From the NCBI RefSeq assembly GCF_002216145.1, contig NZ_CP022278.1:1240001-1304000 (forward strand): a DNA stretch of 64,000 bases, given 5' to 3'. The position numbers and the translations under genes are program-made. Shown here piece by piece: positions 15,530-24,526 of the stretch. Each line of letters begins with the position of its first letter. Position 1 is the stretch's first letter. This DNA is from Neisseria chenwenguii (GTDB lineage: Bacteria; Pseudomonadota; Gammaproteobacteria; Burkholderiales; Neisseriaceae). The notes under the pieces were generated by a model that was given only the letters and a program-made list of their open reading frames with translations, had not been told where the DNA came from and searched no databases.

Positions 15530-18500
15530 ATGACCGACCAAACCGCCGTCCTTCCGACCCAAACCCCCGACGCGATGCCGTCTGAAAACCGTCCGACCCC
15601 GCCCAAACACAAGCGTTCTTGGTTGCAGGTTTTGCTGTTTGCGCTGCTGTTTTTTGCGGCGTTTGTCTGCGGCGCCGCCGGCTGGATTGCGGCGACGGAA
15701 TCGGGGCTGCGGTTCGGGCTGTATCAGATTCCGTCGTGGTTTGGTGTGAACATCAAATCGGAAACGCTGCGCGGTACGTTGATCGACGGTTTCGACGGCG
15801 ACGAATGGTTGGTGGAAACGGCAGGCGCGGATGTGAAAATCAGCCGTCTGAAATTTGCGTGGAAACCGAAAGAGCTGTTCGATCCGAGCCTGCACATTAC
15901 CGAATTGTCGGCGGGCGACATTGCCGTCGTGACCAAGCCGACGCCGCCTAAAGAGAAGAAGCCGTCCAAAGGGCTGCCAGACAGCATCGACCTGCCGGCG
16001 ACGGTGTTCATCGACCGTTTGGAAACGGGCAAAATCAGCGTGGGCAAGAGTTTTGCCAAGCAGACGGTTTATCTGGAAAAAATTCAGACGGCCTACCGCT
16101 ACGACCGCAAGCAGCACCGCCTCGACATCAAGGCGCTGAAATCGCCGTGGAGCGAATCGGCGGGTGCGGTGGAAATCGGCCTGAAAAAGCCGTTTGCGCT
16201 CAATACCGCGGTTTACACCAAAGGCGAATTGGACGGTGAAACCATCCATGGTACGGCAAGGCTGTGGGGTTCGCTGAAAGACATGAAAAGCGAGCTGCTG
16301 CTCGACGGCGATACCGTGCATCTGACCGCGGCTTCGACGCTGCATCCGTTTGCGCCCAAGCTCAATGAGGCGGTGGGCGAGGTGCAGATTAAGGGTTTCA
16401 ACATCAATCCGCGCGCGTTTTTGGAAACGCTGCCGCAGGCGGATCTGACTTTTGATGCGACGGTCGTACCTTCGTTTTCAGACGGCATCGCGCTTGACGG
16501 TTCGGTCGATTTGGCGAACGGAAAAGCGGGTTTCGCCGATGCGGGCGCGATTCCGGTGAAAAGCGTGTTGGGCGGATTTACGGTTGACGAAACGGGCTTG
16601 GTGCGCATTAAAGACGCGGAAATCGCGCTGTTGCAGCAGGGGCGCGTCAGTGTCGGCGGCACGGTTGATACGGCAAACAGCCTGCTGAACCTGACGCTGG
16701 GCATCCAAAACCTGACCGCCGCCGATGCGGTCAACCGCACGTTTGCAGGCCGTCTGAACGGCGGGATTGCAGTGAAAGGCGCAACCGCGTCGCCGACGCT
16801 TGCGTGGAATCTCGACAGCGGCAACGCGAAAGCCTCGGGGATTCTGGCGGTGGCGACCGACCGCAAACTCGGCCAGCGCACGCTCAAGCTCGACCAAGTA
16901 AAAATCCTGCCGCAAAACGGCGGCGTGCTGACTGCGGCGGGTACGCTGGAATTATTTAAAGACCGCGTGTTGAAACTCGACGTTGCCAGCAAAGCTTTCA
17001 ACCCCGCTAAAATCGATCCGCAACTGCCCAACGGCAGCGTCAACGGCACGATTGCGCTCGACGGCGAATTGGGCAAACAGAAATTCGGCGGCAAAATGCA
17101 GTTTGCCCCGAGTACGCTCAACGGCGCGGTTTTGAGCGGCAAAGCCGATGTTTTGTATGAAAACAAACACTTGGCGCGCGCGCTCACCGACATCCGCTTG
17201 GGCAGCAATGTGTTAAAAACCAGCGGCAGCTTCGGCAAACGCGGCGACCGCCTCAATCTCGACATCAACGCGCCCGATCTGTCGCGCTTCGGCTTCGGCC
17301 TAAGCGGCCTCGTAACCGCCAAAGGCCACATCGGCGGCGACCTTTCAGACGGCCTCAAATCGCTGGAAGCGGATGTAAACGGCCAGGCGCGCGCGTTCCG
17401 TATGGCCAATCTGGCCGGCATCCAAACGCTGGATTTCAAACTCAAAGGCACCCCCGATATCACCAAACCCGTCAACGCGGAACTGCGCGGCGAAAAAATC
17501 GTCATCGCCGGCAAATCGCCGACCAACATCGACGCGGTGAATCTCTTCGTCAGCGGCACGGGCGCCAACCACCATATCCGCGGCGGCGGCAGCATGGCGC
17601 TGGCCGACAAACGCTACAAGCTCGAAATCGACGCAACCGGCGGTTTGAACAAAACCCTCGACCAATGGAAGGGCTCGGTCGGCGTGCTCGACATCAGCGG
17701 CGCATTCAACCTCAAGCTGCAAAACCGAATGAATCTGGAAGCGGGCGCCAACCGCGTCGCCATGAGCACTGCGCGCTGGTCGGCGATGGGCGGCAGCCTC
17801 AACCTGCAAAATTTCGTATGGGACAAAAAAGCCGGCATCACCAGCAAAGGCAGCGCGCAAAACCTGCACATGAGCGAGTTGCACAATTTCTACAAACCCG
17901 CCGTCGAGCATAACCTCGTCCTCGGCGGCGACTGGGATCTGTCGTACAGCCAAAACGCCCGCGGCTACCTCAACATCAGCCGTCAGGGCGGCGACATCGT
18001 TCTGCCGCAGAAAAACCAGCCGCTCGGCCTGACCGCGCTCGCGCTGCGCACCCGTTTCCAAAACGGCCGCATTGACGCCGTGCTTGACGGTAACACCCGC
18101 TATGGCCGCGTCAACGGCAACGTCAACATCGGCCAGCAGTTCGGCAGCAACATCGCCAACGCCCCCGTGCGCGGAAAAATCAACCTCTCTCTGCCCGATT
18201 TGGCCACCCTGCGCGTCTTCATGCCCGCCACCGCACAAGGCTTGAGCGGCAACTTCAACGTCTCCGCCGACATCGGCGGCCGTGCCGGCGCGCCCACCGT
18301 CGCCGCCGTTCTCAACGGCAACACCAACTACGGCCGCCTCGACGGCAACGTCAATATCGGCCAAGGCAGCAGTTTCGCCGCCGCGCCTTTAAGCGGCCGC
18401 ATCAACGCCAATATTGCCGACCTCGAAGTGTTCCGCAACTTCATCCCCGTCGGCCAAACCGTCAAAGGCCGCCTGAACGCCGCCGTCACCCTCGCAGGCC

Positions 18501-19753
18501 GCGTGGACGACCCCCAACTCGGCGGCACCGTCAACGGCGACAACCTCTACTACCGCAATCAGGCGCAAGGGCTGATTCTCGACAACGGCGTTTTACGCTC
18601 ACACCTGCAAGGGCAGCGTTGGATTATCGACAGCCTCAAATTCCACCGCAGCGGCAGCGTCGAACTCAAGGGCAGCGTCTCCCTCAACGACGCCGAGCCC
18701 GACGTCAACGTCGATATCGTATTCGATAAATACCGCACCCTCTCCCGCCCCAACCGCCGCCTCGCCCTCAGCGGCAAAGCCCAAGTGCTCTATAACCCGC
18801 AGCGCGGCGTCTCCCTCGTCGGCGGCCTAAAAGCCGACTTCGGCCTCTTCGGGACACAGCAATCGTCCATGCCGGTGCTGGACGATGACGTCGTTATCGA
18901 AGGTGAAACCAAAAAAGAAGCCGCCGCTGCCACCCCGATTTATATGGATTTGGATTTAGACCTGAACGACAACGTCCGCTTCATCGCACAAGGCCTCAAC
19001 GTCACTCTCGGCGGCACCCTCAAACTCACCGCCCGCCCCGGCGAAACCGTACAAGGCATCGGCACCGTAAAAGTCGTCAGAGGCCGCTACAAAGCCTACG
19101 GACAAGACCTCGATATCACCAAAGGCGCCATTTCCTTCGTCGGCCCCCTGTCCAACCCCAACCTCAACATCCGCGCCGAGCGCCGCCTCTCTCCCGTCGG
19201 CGCCGGCGTCGAAGTCTTAGGCAGTCTCAGCAACCCGCGCGTTACGCTTGTTGCCGACGAAGCCATGAGCGAAAAAGACAAACTCTCCTGGCTCATTCTC
19301 AACCGCGCCAGTTCCGGAAGCGACAGCGACAACGCCACCCTCTCCGCCGCCGCAGGCGCGCTCCTTGCCGGCCAAATCAACGACCGCATCGGCCTCGTGG
19401 ACGACATCGGCTTCACCAGCAAACGCAGCCGCAACGCCCAAACCGGCGAGCTCAACCCTGCCGAACAAGTCCTCACCGTCGGCAAACAGCTCACCAACGA
19501 GCTCTACCTCGGCTACGAATACGGCATCGGCAGCACCGACCAATCGGTCAAACTGCTCTACCAGCTCACCCGCGCCATCCAAGCCATCGCCCGCGTCGGC
19601 ACCCGCTCCTCCGGCGGCGAATTGCGCTACACTATCCGTTTCGACCACCTCTTCAAACAGGATTGGGAAAACGACAAAAAAGCCGATGCCGAAGCCGCAG
19701 CAGAAGCGAAACAGCCCAAAGCGGCAGACCCCGCCCCCGGCAAAAAGCCGTAA
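15530..19753 (+). CDS. tamB: Translocation and assembly module protein TamB
   Basis: A 1407-residue protein of the AsmA-like/TamB family. It has one N-terminal membrane helix (residues about 30-52, SWLQVLLFALLFFAAFVCGAAG), a very long run of beta-rich repeats and the C-terminal DUF490 domain (about residues 1080-1380; RGRYKAYGQDLDITKGAISF and GIGSTDQSVKLLYQLTRAIQ... near the end). It forms a periplasm-spanning groove thought to carry lipids or support outer membrane protein insertion with TamA. Repeated segments occur near residues 850-970 (NTRYGRVNGNVNIGQ and NTNYGRLDGNVNIGQ), a sign of internal duplication. Start chosen at 15530 (MTDQTAVLP). Ends in a low-complexity AEAAAEAKQ tail. Confidence 0.92.
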   Translation: MTDQTAVLPTQTPDAMPSENRPTPPKHKRSWLQVLLFALLFFAAFVCGAAGWIAATESGLRFGLYQIPSWFGVNIKSETLRGTLIDGFDGDEWLVETAGADVKISRLKFAWKPKELFDPSLHITELSAGDIAVVTKPTPPKEKKPSKGLPDSIDLPATVFIDRLETGKISVGKSFAKQTVYLEKIQTAYRYDRKQHRLDIKALKSPWSESAGAVEIGLKKPFALNTAVYTKGELDGETIHGTARLWGSLKDMKSELLLDGDTVHLTAASTLHPFAPKLNEAVGEVQIKGFNINPRAFLETLPQADLTFDATVVPSFSDGIALDGSVDLANGKAGFADAGAIPVKSVLGGFTVDETGLVRIKDAEIALLQQGRVSVGGTVDTANSLLNLTLGIQNLTAADAVNRTFAGRLNGGIAVKGATASPTLAWNLDSGNAKASGILAVATDRKLGQRTLKLDQVKILPQNGGVLTAAGTLELFKDRVLKLDVASKAFNPAKIDPQLPNGSVNGTIALDGELGKQKFGGKMQFAPSTLNGAVLSGKADVLYENKHLARALTDIRLGSNVLKTSGSFGKRGDRLNLDINAPDLSRFGFGLSGLVTAKGHIGGDLSDGLKSLEADVNGQARAFRMANLAGIQTLDFKLKGTPDITKPVNAELRGEKIVIAGKSPTNIDAVNLFVSGTGANHHIRGGGSMALADKRYKLEIDATGGLNKTLDQWKGSVGVLDISGAFNLKLQNRMNLEAGANRVAMSTARWSAMGGSLNLQNFVWDKKAGITSKGSAQNLHMSELHNFYKPAVEHNLVLGGDWDLSYSQNARGYLNISRQGGDIVLPQKNQPLGLTALALRTRFQNGRIDAVLDGNTRYGRVNGNVNIGQQFGSNIANAPVRGKINLSLPDLATLRVFMPATAQGLSGNFNVSADIGGRAGAPTVAAVLNGNTNYGRLDGNVNIGQGSSFAAAPLSGRINANIADLEVFRNFIPVGQTVKGRLNAAVTLAGRVDDPQLGGTVNGDNLYYRNQAQGLILDNGVLRSHLQGQRWIIDSLKFHRSGSVELKGSVSLNDAEPDVNVDIVFDKYRTLSRPNRRLALSGKAQVLYNPQRGVSLVGGLKADFGLFGTQQSSMPVLDDDVVIEGETKKEAAAATPIYMDLDLDLNDNVRFIAQGLNVTLGGTLKLTARPGETVQGIGTVKVVRGRYKAYGQDLDITKGAISFVGPLSNPNLNIRAERRLSPVGAGVEVLGSLSNPRVTLVADEAMSEKDKLSWLILNRASSGSDSDNATLSAAAGALLAGQINDRIGLVDDIGFTSKRSRNAQTGELNPAEQVLTVGKQLTNELYLGYEYGIGSTDQSVKLLYQLTRAIQAIARVGTRSSGGELRYTIRFDHLFKQDWENDKKADAEAAAEAKQPKAADPAPGKKP

Positions 19754-19765
19754 TTCTGCAAAACA

Positions 19766-19811
19766 AAGGCCGTCTGAAAACCCGATGAAGTTTTCAGACG
19801 GCCTTTTTTCA
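19766..19811 (+). terminator. Hairpin after tamB
   Basis: AAAGGCCGTCTGAAAA and TTTTCAGACGGCCTTTTTT with a short loop and a strong T run. Between it and def (19812-19983) nothing recognisable is seen. Confidence 0.8.
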
Positions 19812-19983
19812 TCTCAATAGCATGATTACTCTAAAAAACCACACTTTTTATATGACAAGCACAGATATTTGATTTAAAACTATGTCTGCGCACAAAAGCT
19901 GTAATTCAATGACAATGAAGACTACAAAATGATTCAAACCAAGCAGCTTTTAGCACTTTTACCTTTCATTGCGGCGCAAGGAT

Positions 19984-20487
19984 TTACATATTCTGCTTTT
20001 GGCGTTTTTTCAGTTTGGTCTTGATGCGGGTCTGTTTGAGCTGCGACAGCCGTTCGACGAAAACGATGCCGGCCAGATGGTCTAATTCGTGTTGGACGCA
20101 AATCGCCAGCAGGCCGTCGGCTTCGAGCGTGAATTTTTCGCCTTTTTCGTTGAGGGCTTCGACTTTGACGCGCTCGGCGCGGGTGACGGTGTCGTAAATG
20201 CCGGGGACGGACAGGCAGCCTTCTTCGTAAGTGGTTTCGCCGTCTTTTTCGACGATGACGGGATTGATAAACACGCGCGGTTCGCTTTTGTCTTCGGTGA
20301 GATCCATCACGACGACGCGTTCGTGCACATCGACCTGTGTGGCTGCCAGCCCGATGCCGCGGGCTTCGTACATGGTTTCAAACATATCGGCAACCAGCGT
20401 TTGGATGCGTTCGTCCACGTTTTCAACGGGTTTGGCGACCGTATGCAGGCGCTCGTCGGGGAATTGGAGGATGTTTAATAAGGCCAT
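19984..20487 (-). CDS. def: Peptide deformylase
   Basis: Removes the formyl group from the starting methionine of new proteins. The 167-residue sequence has the three signature motifs in order: GIGLAATQ (near residue 45), EGCLS (near 90) and QHELDH (near 132), giving the Cys and two His metal ligands and the catalytic Glu. Length is standard. Usually followed by fmt; here no fmt is on the same strand downstream, and the gene stands alone. It is divergent from the LysM gene, with 186 bases between the two starts. Confidence 0.97.
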   Translation of the reverse strand: MALLNILQFPDERLHTVAKPVENVDERIQTLVADMFETMYEARGIGLAATQVDVHERVVVMDLTEDKSEPRVFINPVIVEKDGETTYEEGCLSVPGIYDTVTRAERVKVEALNEKGEKFTLEADGLLAICVQHELDHLAGIVFVERLSQLKQTRIKTKLKKRQKQNM

Positions 20488-20673
20488 AATCGTCTCGTTT
20501 TCAAATTTAGTGTGTGTATTTCATACAGAATGCCCGTCTGCCGACACAATTCCTATGATGACGGCAAGGTTCAATGATAAAATGCGTTTTTCCGAATTTA
20601 TCACTCGGCCGACTGTTTCGGCCTCATTTTTAAATCCAAGACAAACCGAATTCAATATATTAGGGGAACGGTC

Positions 20674-21957
20674 ATGCAAAAACGTATTATAACCCTGCTT
20701 TGTATCGCAGGTATGGCAATTTCTGCCCAAGCGCAATCCGCCGCGCTGAAAGTGCGCCCGAACGCGCCGCAGCGCTATGTAGTCAAACAGGGCGACACTT
20801 TGTGGGGCATTTCGGGCAAATATCTTTACAGCCCGTGGCAGTGGAACCGCCTTTGGGGCTCAAACCGCAGCGAAATCCGCAATCCGCACATGATTTATCC
20901 GGGGCAGGTATTGGTGTTGCGCTACGTCAACGGCCAGCCGCGCCTTGGCTTTGAAGGCGGCAGCCGCGCCTCAGACGGCATCCCGACCGTCAGACTGCAC
21001 CCGCGTATGCGCGAAACTTCCGGCTACGGCATTCCGACCGTAAACGTCAACTTCTACCGTCTGTTTATGCAGCATCCGCAGTTTATCCCGCCGATGCAGA
21101 CCCAAGATGCGCCGCGCCTGATTGAAGGACCCGACAGCCGTATACTCTACACCAAAGGCGACCGCGTGTACGCCTACGGCATTAAAGAGCCCGGCCGTTA
21201 TCTGGTTTACCGCGCCACCAAAGACATCACCGACCCCGATACCAAAAAATTCCTCGGTCAGGAAGTCGTATTCAGCGGCATCGTCAGCACCCTGCCCTAT
21301 AAAAACAGCGCGCTCGAAGCCCGCAGCGAAGACGACGCGAAAAACCTGCGCGAAGGCCAATACTACACCCGCCTGCATCCGCTCGTGAAAGTACCGACCG
21401 AAACCGCGCAGCCGATGGTGGTTGAAGAAGCCGTTTCCGAAATCCGCAAAGGTGATTTCCTCTACAAAATGACCGACGAAGGCGACGCCTTCCAAATGAT
21501 GCCGCACGCGCCCGCCGAGCCGGTTCAGGCCAAAGTCGTTTCCATTTCAGACGGCATCAGCGAAGCCGGACAGTTCCAAACCATCACGCTCAACAAAGGC
21601 GAAGCCGACGGCTTGGACAAAGGCACAGTCGTGAGTCTCTACAAACGCAGCCGCCAAACCAAAGTCGAGTTGGAAAAAGATCCGAAAGCCGGCCGCAACC
21701 GCAGCGTGTACAAATACGTTTCCATCCCCGCCGAAGAAGTCGGCCTGGCGATGGTGTACCGCACCAACGAGCATCTGGCTTCCGCCATCATTCTGGAAAG
21801 CCTCAACAGCGTCAGCATCGGCGACACCGCTTCCGAGCCCGGCCGTGATTTGGACAATATGCAGGAAGACAAAGAGCACGTCCGCAACGAGCCGCAGGAG
21901 CAGCACGATACGCCGAATAACCAGTACAACTTCCGCAGCAACATCAACCCGTATTGA
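20674..21957 (+). CDS. LysM-domain cell wall binding protein
   Basis: A 427-residue exported protein. A signal peptide (MQKRIITLLCIAGMAISAQAQ) is followed by one LysM domain (residues about 34-82: YVVKQGDTLWGISGKYLYSPWQWNRLWG, ending IYPGQVLVL), which binds peptidoglycan. The long C-terminal part (residues 100-427) is a neisserial conserved region with no catalytic motif I can name; its end is polar and acidic. In Neisseria such a gene is usually near def, as here. The ATG follows GGGGAACGGTC. Confidence 0.88.
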   Translation: MQKRIITLLCIAGMAISAQAQSAALKVRPNAPQRYVVKQGDTLWGISGKYLYSPWQWNRLWGSNRSEIRNPHMIYPGQVLVLRYVNGQPRLGFEGGSRASDGIPTVRLHPRMRETSGYGIPTVNVNFYRLFMQHPQFIPPMQTQDAPRLIEGPDSRILYTKGDRVYAYGIKEPGRYLVYRATKDITDPDTKKFLGQEVVFSGIVSTLPYKNSALEARSEDDAKNLREGQYYTRLHPLVKVPTETAQPMVVEEAVSEIRKGDFLYKMTDEGDAFQMMPHAPAEPVQAKVVSISDGISEAGQFQTITLNKGEADGLDKGTVVSLYKRSRQTKVELEKDPKAGRNRSVYKYVSIPAEEVGLAMVYRTNEHLASAIILESLNSVSIGDTASEPGRDLDNMQEDKEHVRNEPQEQHDTPNNQYNFRSNINPY

Positions 21958-21978
21958 TTGCGCTGCAAAATGAAAACA

Positions 21979-22019
21979 GGCCGTCTGAAAAAACCGATTG
22001 GGGTTTTCAGACGGCTTTT
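21979..22019 (+). terminator. Hairpin after the LysM gene
   Basis: AGGCCGTCTGAAAA and TTTTCAGACGGCTTTT around a 10-base loop, with T run. Confidence 0.75.
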
Positions 22020-22094
22020 AGGCGGGCGTTTCTTATTTTTGCAAAGGTATCGACCTGAATATTTTTCAGAAAAACCAAAAAAACAAATTTAAAA

Positions 22095-22120
22095 AGGCCG
22101 TCTGAATATTCAGACGGCCT
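22095..22120. terminator. Perfect 26-base uptake-sequence palindrome
   Basis: Two AGGCCGTCTGAAT halves meet head to head with no loop, A run on the left and T run on the right. It serves the minus-strand gene that ends at 22137 and the LysM gene. Confidence 0.75.
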
Positions 22121-22136
22121 GTATTTTTTACCGTAT

Positions 22137-22742
22137 TCAACGATTTAACAAACTCAGTTCCAATACCGTTTCGGATGAGCAAAGCTCGCCGAATGCGTTT
22201 TCACAGTCGGTTTTCAGACGGACAATGCCGCTGAATTCCTGATGGGGAATATGCAGGATCAGATCGTTCAAATCGGCAAACATGCCTTTGAATTCCTCTC
22301 CCGAAGCCAGCATATCGATGCCGCCTGAAAAAGCAGGCAGCTTGGCCATTGCATCGACAACGGCCTCGCTGGCGGCATTGCCCGGCAGCGGCAGAACGCT
22401 CAGGCGGATGTGTTTGGCCATGCCTTTGCCGTGGTTCTGCACTGACAATACCAGCATTTCGCGGTTTTTTGAGGCGTGCAGCGAAGCGTGTAAAACCGGA
22501 TGGACTTTTTCGCGCTGAACGGTTTTTTCGCGGCGCAGCCATTCGTTGCGGGCGCTGACTTTGGCGGAAACGGCCAGATAAACCACCCATGCCGCCGCAG
22601 TCAGAGCGACGGCGGCCAGCGTCGGCGCAAGGTTTTGCAGATAGGCTTGCGGGTTGAACCACAGGCAGGCGGCAAAAAAACCGGCGAAAAATACCAAAAC
22701 GTATAAAAACGGCGCAGCGCGGCGTTGTAAGTTCTGAATCAT
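22137..22742 (-). CDS. Two-helix membrane protein of unknown function
   Basis: I do not recognise this 201-residue protein. It begins MIQNLQRRAAPFLYVLVFF with two hydrophobic segments (about residues 10-26 and 36-58), followed by a positively charged stretch (SARNEWLRREKTVQREK) and a soluble C-terminal domain of about 130 residues with mixed beta-type sequence. This suggests an inner membrane anchor with a cytoplasmic domain. The ATG at 22742 is chosen because the upstream frame is short and unlikely. No partner genes: it sits between the LysM gene and a permease. Confidence 0.75.
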   Translation of the reverse strand: MIQNLQRRAAPFLYVLVFFAGFFAACLWFNPQAYLQNLAPTLAAVALTAAAWVVYLAVSAKVSARNEWLRREKTVQREKVHPVLHASLHASKNREMLVLSVQNHGKGMAKHIRLSVLPLPGNAASEAVVDAMAKLPAFSGGIDMLASGEEFKGMFADLNDLILHIPHQEFSGIVRLKTDCENAFGELCSSETVLELSLLNR

Positions 22743-22913
22743 GATGTCCCTCAAGGTTGTTATTGGTTTCGGGCGCATCATAAAACGGTTTTGTCATGAC
22801 TGTGCGAAAAAAAGGAGCAATGCCGTCTGAACGCGATAAACGGTAGTTTTGGGCGGGAATTAAAAGATTTTAGCGTGAAAATCCGGCTCCGGAAGGTTGG
22901 TAGGAAGTTCGTG

Positions 22914-23897
22914 TTATACCCACGCCCGTTCCGCCCAGATGCTTTTAAGCTGGGCGTACATCACGGGTGCGCAAATCAGGCCGGGCAGGCCGGACGCGGC
23001 TTCCATCGCGATCATGACGGTCAGCAGTTCCCATGCGGCGGCTTTGATTTTGTGGCCGATGATATGGGCGTTGAAAAAATACTCGAGCTTGTGGATGCCG
23101 ACCAGCCACGAAAGCGACAGCAGCGTCAACGTCAGGCCGTGGCTCAGGCTGAGCAGCACGATAAAGGTGTTGGAAATCAGATTACCGACCACGGGCAGCA
23201 GCCCTGCGGCAAACGTCAGCGCCAGCAGCGCGCCCGTCAACGGCAGCGGTTTGCCGATCAGCGGCAGAATGCCTAAGAGGTAAACGGCGGTCAGCGCAGT
23301 GTTGAGCGCCGAAATTTTTAGTTGTGCGCCGAAAACCTGTATAAAACTGTGATACAGCCGCCCGAAACCCTGCGAAGCCGCGCGCACCAACGGTTTGTCG
23401 GAAACGGCGCGTTCGGGCGGCGCCTGTACGGCGGCAATCGCGCCGATGACCAAACCCGCAATGATGTGGCCGAACAGCCGCAGCGCGTCCATTCCGCCGG
23501 CCTGAATCTGTGCGGCGTGGAGGTGTAACGCTTCCGCCGCCATTGCGCGCAGATGTTCGGCCGATTCGGGCAGGTATTGCTCAGCATTTTGGGGCAGCAG
23601 CGTATGAAGCTGTTCCAACACCGACGCCGCCTGTTTGAGCAAACCCGCGCCCATGCCGCCCGATACCGCGCGGTCGCCTGCCCAGTTGCCGATAAAATAC
23701 AGCGGCAGCCCGACGCAGCACGCCGCCGCTGCCACCGCCAACAGCCGTGCCGCCGCCCTCGTTTTCAGACGGCCGCTGATGAAAACATACAGCGCTGAAA
23801 TCAAAGCGTAGGCCGTCAGCGCGGCAAACAAAACCGCCGTCAGATGCAGCGCCAAAACAGCAACACTGCCAAGCTGACCGCCGCAAATTCCCGCCAT
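22914..23897 (-). CDS. AI-2E/PerM family permease, N-terminus possibly frameshifted
   Basis: Inner membrane protein of the AI-2E transporter (PerM) family; members move small solutes or ions and only a few have a known substrate. About eight membrane segments are seen, with the family motifs TFAAGLLPVVGNLISNT and HKLEYFFNAHIIGHKI and the final CAPVMYAQLKSIW. The frame is open further upstream (to 24035), but the N-terminus there is not hydrophobic. A better start is an ATG at 23917 in another frame that reads MDKSILPWREFAAVSLAVL before it fails; joining the two frames near 23860 gives a natural first helix. A one-base indel is therefore likely. Confidence 0.7.
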   Translation of the reverse strand: MAGICGGQLGSVAVLALHLTAVLFAALTAYALISALYVFISGRLKTRAAARLLAVAAAACCVGLPLYFIGNWAGDRAVSGGMGAGLLKQAASVLEQLHTLLPQNAEQYLPESAEHLRAMAAEALHLHAAQIQAGGMDALRLFGHIIAGLVIGAIAAVQAPPERAVSDKPLVRAASQGFGRLYHSFIQVFGAQLKISALNTALTAVYLLGILPLIGKPLPLTGALLALTFAAGLLPVVGNLISNTFIVLLSLSHGLTLTLLSLSWLVGIHKLEYFFNAHIIGHKIKAAAWELLTVMIAMEAASGLPGLICAPVMYAQLKSIWAERAWV

Positions 23898-24061
23898 GGC
23901 AAAATGCTTTTGTCCATCGTTGATACCCGTTACAAAAACTTTAAAAAGCCCTGATTCTGAGCAAATTCTTCCTGCGTAAAATGCAGTCATCGGAACACGG
24001 AAACTCCTTCCGATGCAGTATCCGTCAAGATTCAAACGTAAACTTTAAAAGGAACTTTATC

Positions 24062-24151
24062 ATGTCAGACATCAGCCGCAACTCCTTCCTCTCCGTTTTA
24101 CGGAACTTGCCGGCAGCCCCGGCGCAGCACAAACCGACGGAAGCCGCCTAA
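24062..24151 (+). CDS. Small open frame with a good ribosome binding site
   Basis: Twenty-nine residues: MSDISRNSFLSVLRNLPAAP followed by AQHKPTEAA. AAAAGGAACTTTATC before the ATG is a convincing binding site. The product is polar and not a toxin type. It may be a small protein, a leader peptide or the remnant of a longer gene; an inverted repeat GGCAGCCG / CGGCTGCC follows at 24201-24243. I do not recognise it. Confidence 0.35.
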   Translation: MSDISRNSFLSVLRNLPAAPAQHKPTEAA

Positions 24152-24279
24152 ACATAAATAGAACGCCCATAAGTTTACACCTGATTCCCGCAGACCTCAG
24201 GGCAGCCGCGAATGAGTAAGGATGCCGTCTGAAAACGGCTGCCTACCCTGAATTCATACGGCATCGTCCGTTTCATATT

Positions 24280-24435
24280 TATTGTGAAATAAAATAAAAA
24301 ATCTACTTAGTTGGCCGTGGCTGAGTTCAAAGAGGACGATTCACTAAGGCACCGAAGCGCCAAGTTCATCTGTCCCGTACTGCCCGTACTGTCTGCGCCT
24401 TGCCATCTTGTATCTTTCTTATTTTATTCACTATA
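24280..24435. mobile_element. Correia-like miniature element, 156 bases
   Basis: The ends TATTGTGAAATAAAATAA and TTATTTTATTCACTATA are imperfect inverted repeats starting with TA. Inside are stretches I know from meningococcal and gonococcal repeats: GTACTGTCTGCGCCTTG near the right end and ACGATTCACTAAGGC-type sequence near the middle. The length equals that of full Correia elements. It lies between the small open frame and mgtE. Confidence 0.6.
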
Positions 24436-24526
24436 TTCTTCCTCAAAACACCCGCAGGCGCAGCTTTAAATCCAAAGCTTCACCTGCGGGTGTTTTTATA
24501 AATATTTCAGACGGCCTCACGCCGTG

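Noticed and set aside
16213..17610. Long open frame on the minus strand within tamB (465 codons)
   Set aside because: Antisense to a well-supported gene in GC-rich DNA; the translation is serine- and proline-rich without any family pattern.
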